Shown piece by piece: positions 22,701-32,500 of a DNA stretch of 64,000 bases; position 1 is the stretch's first letter; each line of letters begins with the position of its first letter. The translations under genes and the position numbers were made by a program. Source of the DNA: Mesostigma viride (lineage: Eukaryota; Streptophyta; Mesostigmatophyceae; Mesostigmatales; Mesostigmataceae); the NCBI GenBank assembly GCA_009746045.1, contig RPFO01000104.1, positions 1,703,109 through 1,767,108 of the forward strand. The letters are read 5' to 3'. The notes beneath the pieces are model-generated. The model saw only the letters and a list, made by a program, of their open reading frames with translations, was not told the DNA's origin and made no database searches.

Positions 22701-23815
22701 TTAGACATCCCGAACGAGCGCGAACACGGTGGCGGTGGCCCTGGCTACCGCCTGTCCGACCTGATTTATGCGGATGACACCACCCGCATCGTGCGCCCCG
22801 AGCACATTCAGACCTGGCTGGACTGTCTGGGCTTGGAGGCGCGGGCGGTGGGGTTGGAGATTAGTGTCAAAACTGATTACTGAAGCGATGGTGACGTTGG
22901 GGCTTCCAGTCGCCCGCCGCTGCCGCGGGTGCTAGACGGGACGGAGGTCCCATTCCGTGATCGCTTCAAACTACTGGGGAGCATGCTCCCCGACACCGCC
23001 GACGATGTGGACATCCGCATCGGCCTGGCCTGGGCTAGGCTTCGTTCGCTCAACACCTACTGGCGCTCGAAGGGCCTGGGCGAGCACCGCAAGCGCATGC
23101 TCTTCAAGGTCCTAGCTCGTCCTCACGGTGCTTACGTATGGCGCCGAGGCATGGACACTCACGGACACGCTGGCCGCCAAGCTAGACGACACGGTTTACT
23201 ACAGGATGCTCCGACAGATCCTGAATGTAGGGTTTTCCAAGCATAGGTCATTAGAGTCTTTGTATCAGGGTATGCCTCGCATTTCGGACGAGATTAGGCA
23301 GCGTACGGGATAGCATTTGTAGGACATCTTGCTCGCGCACCAGTCAGGTAGATCAGTACCGCCCTTGGTCTGGCCGGCCCCCAACGGCTTGGCCAACCAG
23401 GGCGGCACATCCTGACCTGGCCTGGCCCCAAGGACATTCCTAGAAAGCTGGGTAAACCTGCCATGAACTACATCCAGATGCATTGCTGGCCGACCTAGTG
23501 GTCCCAGCTCAGTTTGAACACCGCATTCACTCACTCTCTCTTCTTTGGACTGCTATGCAGAACACGAAGAGGTGGCAGAAGATTGTCCAGGCTCACACGC
23601 CAGCCCCTGTGGGCAAGCCCCGTCCCCCCAAGCAGAAGGGGCGTTTTTGCTGAGTAGTGTAGTTAGGATTTTCTAGACTAGATAGCTTAGAGTTAGCTTA
23701 GTTCGATTACACGGCTTCGCCCACCTCCACCCATCCAGCAAGGAATATGTGCTACATGATCTCCCAACGGAGTCATGTTATAATTTAATTTAATTTAATT
23801 TAATTTAATGTTTTT
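19714..23815 (+). mobile_element. LINE family A ORF2 (APE endonuclease + reverse transcriptase), decayed
   Basis: Several plus-strand frames in order: APE endonuclease start (ATFNVRKLLAD, then ILGVQEH, about 19,970-20,085) and a DANATL motif near 20,480; RT N-terminal part (FTLEELDGALARLRF, 21,660); NYRGVCLQSTALKVF (21,905); motif A FVDYIKAFD (22,105); motif B GVWQGCVLSPYLF (22,590); motif C YADD (22,770); and the C-terminal block RFKLLGSMLPDTADD (22,960) and LTYGAEAWTL. Stops and frameshifts separate them, so the copy is dead. The 3' end has a hairpin (ctcccaacggag) and a (TTTAA)n tail at 23,778-23,815. Confidence 0.92.
22235..22520 (+). mobile_element. SINE family C inserted in LINE A reverse transcriptase
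   Basis: A 286-bp insertion between RT motifs A and B, flanked by the 11-bp direct repeat atgagggctca (22,224-22,234 and 22,521-22,531). It ends in a hairpin (ctccccaacgggag) and (TTAA)n. The duplication marks the exact insertion. Confidence 0.93.
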
Positions 23816-23961
23816 ATATTTCCTAGGACTCACAGTTGGGGGGTCGTACGTCATAGTCAGTTGAGATAAGCTAGTGCAAGCTGATCGAGGGCGCCGGCCC
23901 TCCTTCCTCGCCATGACACAGTCTACGTGCTGACCATGAACTAATGTGAGCAATACCATGC

Positions 23962-24010
23962 ATCCGCAGACCGGCACTAAACGCAAATGGTTTTCACCTT
24001 TGCGGCGTGC
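23962..24010 (+). mobile_element. SINE family D, 3' end remnant
   Basis: It matches the last ~47 bp of the SINE at 24,236-24,430 (ccggcactaaacgcaaatgg and following). Confidence 0.8.
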
Positions 24011-24235
24011 CATCAGAATATACGCTTGGCTGATCTCGATAGTACCGGCTACGCCCCCTTCTCAAGAAGGTTCCAGCCGTGTTCAGCCCGTCTCACGTGT
24101 CGAGACTGAACAAGTCTCGAGTGGACACGTGTGTATTTTCTGATTCGGACACGTGTGTAGTAATCCTACACACACAGATCTCGAATGATTTATCTAGTAC
24201 CAAATCCGAATGGCTTGCATCACTCCCCGGAAAGG

Positions 24236-24430
24236 AGAACTTTTGCGGTTGGACTGTAGGTGTCAGCTGGCGATGCCTTAGGATCAGGAGACGTCCGTCC
24301 TATAGTCAGCAAAAGTGGGTGCGAGAGGTCCCCAGTTCGATTCCGGCCTGGATTCATTTGCAGATCGCGTTTTCCGCGGACCGGCACTAAACGCAAATGG
24401 TTTTCACCTTTGCGGCGTGCCAAATCAGAA
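24236..24430 (+). mobile_element. SINE family D, tRNA-derived
   Basis: The 5' half is tRNA-like, with a B-box (GGTCCCCAGTTCGATTCCGG) at about 24,328-24,347 and a plausible A-box upstream. The 3' half is unrelated and ends gccaaatcagaatacc. A full inverted copy lies at 39,432-39,642. RNA polymerase III transcription is inferred from the boxes. Confidence 0.85.
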
Positions 24431-24950
24431 TACCATGCATAGACCTGCCATGCCAGTCATTATCTTAGCCATGGCATGCTTCCAAACATCCAACATAGAC
24501 TGAACACCTGTAGTGCAAATGCATGTATCATATTATGCATGTATCATATTATGTTGCAAAGGGCGGTATGTCAGGTGTGAGCCAATGACCCGCGGCACAT
24601 TAAGCACTGCCGGACAACAATATGGCTTATATACACAAACTGCTGATCAGAATTGCTATACAAAACCTCTTGGCAATGATCCCTAGAAGCAGTACCGGGA
24701 AGAGAGTTGACCGAATACATAGCCTGATATCTCGCATCAATGCCAGCAATCCTCCTGACAGATTAGAAGCGCACGCCATCTTACACTCATGCCTACGCTT
24801 CGCGAGTGCCACTTCCTTGAGCACTTGGCGCGCGGTTGCTTCCCACAGTTCTAGCGCACAGTCCTGATGCCAAGAACCGGGCCAACCGGAAATACCGCCG
24901 AGGTAAAGTAACCATGCTACATGGCTACATGTCAGTCGTCCCAATGGGGT
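24431..24950. other. intergenic, nothing recognised
   Basis: Downstream flank of the VOC gene. Weak overlapping frames on both strands (24,622-24,944) show no domain. Confidence 0.4.
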
Positions 24951-26963
24951 TCACACCTGGGCAAACTCGAGGCCGTTGCCGTCAGGGTCCCTGGTGAAGA
25001 GCGCCTGACGTCCCGAGCGGCTCATGGTGTACGGGACGCCAGCCTTATCCATCGACGCGGCGATGGCGGCTATGTTCTTCACGTTCATGCACACGTGCCG
25101 GTCCGCACCCGCGTGGGCCGGCCGGCCCTCGAGAGGGTCCGGGTTGGGTAGCTCCATCAGGTGGATCTGTTGACGGAGGACAGAGTAACATGACCAACCG
25201 TGGGTGAGGCCAAGAATGGGTACACCCCACACACACACCTTTAAGATTGGGGTCCGGCCGACCCAGGGCTGCGATCTTAAACCTAAAATCAAATCCAGGG
25301 CTGACGATCTTAAAGTTGCAAGCTGTAGGCGATCTTAAACCTGATGCGGTATACCTGAGTACATAATCTATATCGCATACCACTGACCAGCTATTTGTAC
25401 CTACTTTAAGATCTTTTCCCAAAACCAGCCCTGCGCTCTAAAACCTGACATTCCTAAATCCAAGGTGTCAAGATCTTTAACCTGGGAATCTTAAAGGGGG
25501 GCGGGGGGGGGGGGGGGAGTAATGGCAGATGTTTATGTATTTGAGCGGCAAAACGGGAAACAGATGCAGGCTGCCCCAGATGGGTCTACTGGCAGGCAAC
25601 ACGGTGCAGTCCATGGAGGCGGATGCATGTACGATCTATTAGCAAAAGTAGTAGCTCCATCCGATGGGTCTAATGGCAGGCTACCGGGTGCAGTCATGGA
25701 GACGGAGGCATACACGATTGATTAGCAAAACTAGTAGTTCCATCAAAGATCTGTGGGAAACAGCACACGCAAAAATTAGTTGGTTAGTTAAAGGATGTGC
25801 TAACAGGAGGTGCAAAGCGTGCATGTGTGGCACAGCTAAGGTGTACTGTAGACCCCCGCTTAGGAAACTGGGAGGACGAGGGAGGGCGACCCAGGTTTTC
25901 TCATTCCCAGGAGGCAGGCCACAGCGTGCTCTCTTTGCATCAATGGCACAGTCGTCAGTGCTAACCACACTCAAGTAACCTCAAGTTACCAACATGTAAA
26001 TCAGCAAGAATAAGTCAGTCAGAAAAAGACGTCAACTTGCGAAGTAGTAAATTAGTTAGCTAAGTATTCATGACATGCGGCGGTGCGGAGGAAAACCCTG
26101 GGCATGGGTAAACGCATATTGTGCCTGATGGCTGACAGCTGACGGCTGAGGGCTGACGGCTGAGGGCTGACAGCATACTTCACCTGTGCTCTGACGGCAT
26201 AAAACATGTACAGCAGAAGCCTTTGCTAGATGTCTCATTGATCTAGAACATGTCCTCAGCAGGGAGAAAGAAGCCAATGTGCTCGCCATCTGACGGTCAC
26301 AAAACCCAAGCCCGCTAAACGAGCGATTCGAGCGTGAGATGTGCGCGCCGCAAAGGATACCACGGTCAACCTGACACGTGGAAGGTTTCTAGTAAACCGT
26401 ATCCTTCGAAATAATTTAGCAACGACCGCGACAACACCCACAACCGGGGGGCAGTGTAGGGAGCAACCAACACATTATATGGAGTTTGGCCATGCAGCGC
26501 AGCATTCACTTACCATTTGGTTTCCCACCCACAACCAGGCCCCCCGATAGGGTAGCTTCTCATCAGGCCGGTCCAGGCTAAATGTCAGACCCAAGCGGCC
26601 GCAGTAGAATTCCAGGGACTTCTCCAGATCGCGGCACAAGAGGCCGGCGTGATGCAACTCCTTGAACCCAATGGCCTCTCGAATGTCGTGAGCGATGTGT
26701 GTGCGGGCTTGAAGCTCAGAGCTCTTCCTTGGCTTCCCCTCATTGGGTGCAACGGGATGCCAATCAGCTGGGGCGGTTGCATGCCCCGCAGATCCTTCAG
26801 CCGCCATGGCAAGTGCAAAGCGGCGGGGCTTTCTGGGGGCGAACGACCGAGCACTGTGTGCCTTTTGCTGCGGTTCTGGCGCGCACACGCCCAGCGAATC
26901 CCGACCTAGGCTAGACAAAGTTCCAATCTGCTTGGCCAAGGCAGCGAATGCAAAGTTAGACAT
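24951..26963 (-). CDS. VOC/glyoxalase-fold metalloenzyme, probably plastid-targeted, 2 exons
   Basis: Exons 26,963-26,514 and 25,166-24,951 on the minus strand (donor ATG|GTAAGT, acceptor ACAG|ATC, phase 0) give 221 aa. Residues 1 to about 85 are rich in Ser, Ala and Arg and look like a chloroplast transit peptide. From residue 100 there is one VOC module: FKELHHAGLLCRDLEKSLEFY, then, across the intron, IHLMELPNPDPLEGRP, DRHVCMNV, and FTRDPDGNGLEFAQ. The four positions that bind the metal in glyoxalase I-like proteins are filled (His104/105, Glu155, His174, Glu217). The closest remembered relatives are plant lactoylglutathione-lyase-like VOC proteins of plastids, whose substrate is not settled. 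The terminal V-stop overlaps a possible GT donor, so a further exon is conceivable but not needed. Confidence 0.88.
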
Positions 26964-27012
26964 GACAACCGCCAGCGACTGCTACTCGTTTTCCAAGATG
27001 TAAAACCCCTTT

Positions 27013-27150
27013 AATTGCGAGCTTCGTACCGTTTAAAGACTTCAGGATCCGGAAATTCAACAGGCAGGTCCGTGTGCGCTACTGCCCGGGTTGAGGATAT
27101 GGCGTTCCGCATGTGCTGAATGGTGACAATCCGCCTCGCATCGGCCATCA
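27013..27150 (-). CDS. 45-codon open frame, possibly a terminal exon or small protein
   Basis: Starts ATG GCC GAT and ends TAA just 50 bp upstream of the VOC start codon, on the same strand. The peptide (MADARRIVTIQHMRNAI, then DLPVEFPDPEVFKRYEAR) has a protein-like composition, but I recognise no family. It could be the last exon of an upstream gene, an upstream ORF of the VOC mRNA, or chance. Confidence 0.3.
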
Positions 27151-27159
27151 CTTAAATTC

Positions 27160-28470
27160 CGGCCAAGCGATTTTCATAGCATTGGCGTTTTTTGCGTGCG
27201 TTGTGACAAGTTGGCAACGTTGGTTCGGGGTTATAGCTGTGGTGCCGTACCAGGGCCTCCAGTTCATGGCTACCCCTTGAAGCAGTCTTGCAGACGTCCG
27301 TCTTGTATTCGTATCGCAATCCAAGTTGACGCAACCGGCAGCGCCCTTAGATACGGTTTGAGGACAGGTGACTGATCTATCGTGCATGTGTGCACAACTA
27401 ACGGATCTCAACCATATCCGTCACTGGATCAAATGGCAACGCGACTTACGCGCGTCCCCAAATGAATTCTGAGCTGGCAGGCCTAGCAGCGGCTATGGTC
27501 CTCGAGTTCTTTGACCGCAGTTAATGCCTAAAGAGCAGCGTTGCTGAGGTCAGGGGCGTGCTGGCGTCAGGGCCGGCGGAAAACGACGTTGCCCGTCAAT
27601 ATCTATATAAACGAGTCGCGCTAGGGGAGGGGCCACTTTTGGGAAGCAGCAATGTCTTGTCATTTGGTAGCGCATGCAAGGTACGAGTAGCTAAAATAGC
27701 CAGGCACCGAATGTGTAATGGGCCAATCCCGCATTTGCATCTCTTTGCTTGGTCTGCATGTGTACTCTTCGTGGTTTTGAGCCTCCTTACCGGTTGAAGT
27801 TTGGGAAATGTTGGAACCAGAATGGGTAGCGATAATAGGTCCACCTTTTGTTGGCTTTTATTACTAACGCAGACATGCAATGTGCGTGCCGCTCATCGCC
27901 CACACCTGCATATGCGGGGTGCTCGCGCCGCGATTTCATCCCTAATGCCAGCTGCGTTGCACCTAGTGCGGAACACTGCGTAGTGCCGGATAGATCCCGG
28001 GATTCCGTCGACGGGCATAACAGGCCCTCCGCATTCTGGTCGTCGGCGCGCTCCTCTAAGGGAGCCAAGCTCAGCGTTGTCAGCCTCGTCAGCAGAAAGG
28101 GAGGTCGCTCACGGGGTCACTGGTCGATAGAGCACGTTGCTCGAGGCGAAGTTGTGCGAGCACGGGTCTCGGAAGCGCCAATTATAAACGAAGCGACCAA
28201 GGCGGATCCGGAAGCCCAGGTCGGCGGCATTCAAGTCATGTTTGTAGTTGGTGAATTCTTAGGTGGAACCTAGCCGCAAGCATTTATACGGCCCAGGATG
28301 TCAATCCCAAAGGCATTGCGGCACTTTCTCGCTGGCCAAGTACGACTTCCACCACGTGGCATGACCTGTCACGGAAAGATCTTCATAGTCATACCTTGCC
28401 TTTAGAAAGTGGGTTGCTGGAAGGTGTAATCCAAGGCTTCAAGCGCGTAGTCCATCCAGGCTTGTCTGGA
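27160..28470. other. intergenic, nothing recognised
   Basis: A 141-codon plus-strand frame (27,848-28,273) and overlapping minus-strand frames show no domain and no obvious splice structure. Confidence 0.35.
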
Positions 28471-28870
28471 GGGACCAAGACACGCCTTGTTCCACAGGGG
28501 ACCAACAGACACGCCTTGTTCTACAGGGGACCAGCAGACACGCCTTGTTCTACAGGGGACTAACAGACACGCCTTGTTCAACAGGGGACCAGCAGACACG
28601 CCTTGTTCCATAGGGGACCAGCAGACACGCCTTGTTCTATAGGGGACCAGCAGACACGCCTTGTTCTATAGGGGACTAGCAGACACGCCTTGTTCTATAG
28701 GGGACCAACAGACACACCTTGTTCTACAGGGGACCAGCAGACACGCCTTGTTCCATAGGGGACCAGCAGACACGCCTTATTTTATAGGGGACCAGCAGAC
28801 ACGCCTTGTTCTATAGGGGACCAGCAGACACGCCTAGTTATATACTACTAGGGGACCAGCAGACACATCT
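28470..28870. repeat. ~28-bp tandem repeat, ~14 copies
   Basis: Unit gacacgccttgttctatagg plus ggaccagca. Upstream flank of the PRPP synthetase gene. Confidence 0.95.
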
Positions 28871-29237
28871 AGTGTCTCGCCAACCTAGTACACTGAGGGT
28901 TTGTAACCCTGGGTTTGAACCCTGGCATGCTGCTCGAGTAGGGGACAGTAAAAGTTGAGAACAAGATTGATGGGAGTGCTCGGCTCTGCTGGTTAGGCAG
29001 CAGGTTCCTGGCCGTGACAGCAATCGTCCCTCTTTGGATACATGAAGCCTGTCACTAACCCCCCAATCTGGCTGCGCCAGGGTCGCAGGCCCTTCTATTT
29101 ATAGCAACAACTATAGTGACCTATTGACGGTAGCATCAGTAAGCTTGTTGGCATTGCGAAGGTTGGCTGAACCTTGAGCATGGACACATCGACGTACATC
29201 AAGGAAACATGGCGGTCCCAAAGTAGTGATAGCAGCA

Positions 29238-29392
29238 GTACCAGCACCAGCACCAGCACCAGCACCAGCACCAGCACCAGCACCAGCACCAGCACCAGCA
29301 CCAGCACCAGCACCAGCACCAGCAGAACCAGCAGAACCAGCAGCACCAGCAGCACTAGCAGCACCAGCACCAGCAGCACCAGCAGCAGCAGT
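29238..29392 (+). repeat. (CCAGCA)n hexanucleotide tract
   Basis: About 25 units of ACCAGC/AGCACC upstream of the PRPP synthetase start codon. One frame gives poly(Ser-Thr). It is probably 5' flank or UTR. Confidence 0.93.
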
Positions 29393-29558
29393 AACAATCT
29401 CTTGACCAGTGAGGCGTGTCTTCCATGCCTCCCCCCCACACACCTCCCCCCCCAACACACTTGGCAAAAAGCAGCAGACACCCCGCGCTCCCCGCCCCTG
29501 TGACGACAGCCTCGCAGCCCGCAGCTCGCGCCTCGGTGTTCCCCTGCACTTGTCCGGC

Positions 29559-32500
29559 ATGGGCGGCGGCGATGACAAGTGCGCAAAGGAGGTCCTGTTG
29601 TTGTACTGCGACGAGGCGGCCGAGCTGGCGCACAAGGTGGCCGCGGAGACCAAGTGCATATCGCTGTCCACCGTCACGTGGAGGTGGGTGGGCAGACACA
29701 GGGCCTTGGACGCCTGTAGCATTGTGCATTATGGCTTCAACCTGCGGTGCATATCGCTGCCCACCGTCATGCGGAGGTGGCTAGACCAAGCACACATCGC
29801 TGCCTACGGTCACGATGGTGGAGGTGGGTAGACCAAGCCCACATCACTGCCTACCGTCACGATGGTGGAGGTGGGTAGACCAAGCGCACATCACTGCCCA
29901 CTGTCACGATGGTGGAGGTGGGTAGACCAAGCGTGCTCTTGACCATCACCTGGCCGCGGATTGGCAGACATCCAGCGGCCGGCCTGGCGTTTGGTGTGCT
30001 GTGACGAACAACCAGACCCAGAGAGGATGTCACTATTGAACATCGCCTGGAGGTCGATGGGCAGACAGCGCGTCTCTGGTTTGGGGTTTAGGGTCTAGGG
30101 TTTGGGCTTTAGGGTCTAGGGTTCGGGGTGGGTGCACGGTTCCAGTTGGTTTGCCTACCAAACAGTAACCATCGGATACGTGCATACCACTGCCCACCGT
30201 CACCTACCCACTGTACACACACATACTAATGCCCGTGCCCGCCCCCGCAGCCGTTTCGCCGACGGCTTCCCGGACCTGTTCATCACGGACGCGCTGTCGC
30301 TGCGCGACCGCCACGTGGCGTTCCTGGCCTCGTTCCACACGCCGGGGGCCATCTTTGAGCAGCTGGCGGTGATCTACGCGATCCCTCGACTCTTTGTGCG
30401 CTCGTTCACGCTGGTGCTGCCCTACTTCCCAACGGGCACGGTCGAGCGCATGGAGGATGAGGGGGATATCGCGACCGCCGTCACGCTGGCCCGGATGCTC
30501 TCGGCGCTGCCACTGTCGCGCGGTGGGCCCACGCCGCTGGTCATCTTTGACATCCACGCGCTGCAGGTGGGTGGGCATTAATCCATTATCACTGCCACGC
30601 GAGCGACGGTCAGAACCCATCTCCACTCACACTAGCATTAGTACATCTGAGACATCCATGCACTGTCCGTGGTGGTGGTGGTGGGTGTGGGTGTGGTGGT
30701 GGGTGTGGGTGGGGTGGGGGGGTGGGTGGGTGGGTGGGGTGGGGGGGGGGGGAGCGGGTGCTTGAGTCATCCATAGGCTGCGGGTGGGTGGGATGATCAA
30801 GTGACGGGGGGTGGGTGCGTGGCAATGTATGGATGATGAGTCGCTAAAGGGACATGCACGCGCTTTACTTGAAACTCTCCTGCCTACCCACCCACCTGCC
30901 CTGCACGGAGACCCAATCGTGATCATCCCCCCCCCCTGTCTGGCCATCTTCTGAATTAACCAAGGAAGCACCGCCCCCCGCTTGTACTCTCACGTCCTGG
31001 TTGTATTTTAGTAGCCACCAGCCACCGGATCTTACAAGTTACCCACTGGCTCTCCCCCCCCCAACTCCCTCTGTTCCCATGGTACCGTGCATGAGCGCTT
31101 CTACTTTGACAACTACCAACGCCTGCATTCAACAAACTGACTGCCCCCCCCCCCCCCCCCCCGGCTTTCTTACCTTCCCTATACGGCCCCTGTTGCCTGG
31201 TACCCCGCAAAGTATTTTCTACTTCAAACACCATCATCGGCCGCATCAAAGCAACTGTCTGTTTGCCCGCCACCCCCACCCCCACCCCCACCCACCCTTG
31301 CCACTACAGGAGCGCTTCTACTTCAGCGACAACGTCATGCCTTGCTTCCTGTCGGCCATCCCGCTGTTGAAGGAGGCGCTGGAGGAGCTGCCCGATGCCA
31401 ACAACGTGAGTGCCTTGTTATGCTTGCACGCTCCATGAGCGTACCATGGCGCAAGTGGGTGGCTAGTGCTGCCCGATGCCAATGATGGGACCGCCTTGTT
31501 ATGCTGTTGTGCGCCATGAGCGACCAAGCACAACGTGGTTGGTGCAGCTGCAGCAGCCGGGCATTGGCGATGTGAGGGGCTATCTCGTGATGTGGAAGGC
31601 CATAGGTAGGCTGAACAACGTGGATTTAGTGCTGCTGCCGCACACCTTGGGCCAGACACCATGACTGGCGCATGCTCGTGCATGCGCTCCATTTGCCGGT
31701 TGACGCGAGTGGCATGTGGTGCCGCCCGCGGTATGCTAGCAAACAGTCTACTTGTGTGGTCACTTGTGGTATGCCAGACAATGTGGGCAATTTATGCTGT
31801 CTACGGTTCTGGATGCCACGACGCGGCACGGCGTGCAGCTGGTCCCCCTTGCCGACGTGGATATGTTTGCCTACTCTCTGCCTCCGTTCATTCCCCTGGG
31901 CGTGCACACCCTCTTCCCTGCTCTTCCCTCCTCTTCCCTCCTCTTCCCTCCTCTTCCCTCCTCTTCCCTCCTCTTCCCTCCTCTTCCCTCCTCTTCCCTC
32001 CTCTTCCCTCCTCTTCCCTCCTCTTCCCTCCTCTTCCCTCCTCTTCCCTCCTCTTCCCTCCTCTTCCCTCCTCTTCCCTCCTCTTCCCTCCTCTTCCCTC
32101 CTTTTCCCTCCTTTTCCCTCCTCTTCCCTCCTCTTCCCTCCTCTTCCCTCCTCTTCCCTCCTCTTCCCTCCTCTTCCCTCCTCTTCCCTCCTCTTCCCTC
32201 CTCTTCCCTCCTCTTCCCTCCTCTCCCCTCCTCTCCCCTCCTCGCCCCTCCTCGCCCCTCCTCGCCCCTCCTCGCCCCTCCTCGCCCCTCCTCGCCCCTC
32301 CTCGCCCCTCCTCGCCCCTCCTCGCCCCTCCTCGCCCCTCCTCGCCCCTCCTCGCCCCTCCTCGCCCCTCCTCGCCCCTCCTCGCCCCTCCTCGCCCCTC
32401 CTCTCCCCTCTTCTCCCCTCTTCTCCCCTCTTCTCCCCTCTTCTCCCCTCTTCTCCCCTCTTCTCCCCTCTTCTCCCCTCCTATCCCCTCCTATTCCCTC

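Noticed and set aside
24290-24360. possible tRNA gene (B-box GTTCGATTC)
   Set aside because: No complete cloverleaf, and the unit is repeated at 39,432-39,642 with an unrelated 3' half: a tRNA-derived SINE.
28470-28870. CRISPR-like array of ~28-bp units
   Set aside because: Units are directly abutting without unique spacers, in a eukaryotic context.
29174-29503. Ser/Thr repeat protein upstream of PRS
   Set aside because: Hexanucleotide repeat artefact with no supporting splice or domain evidence.
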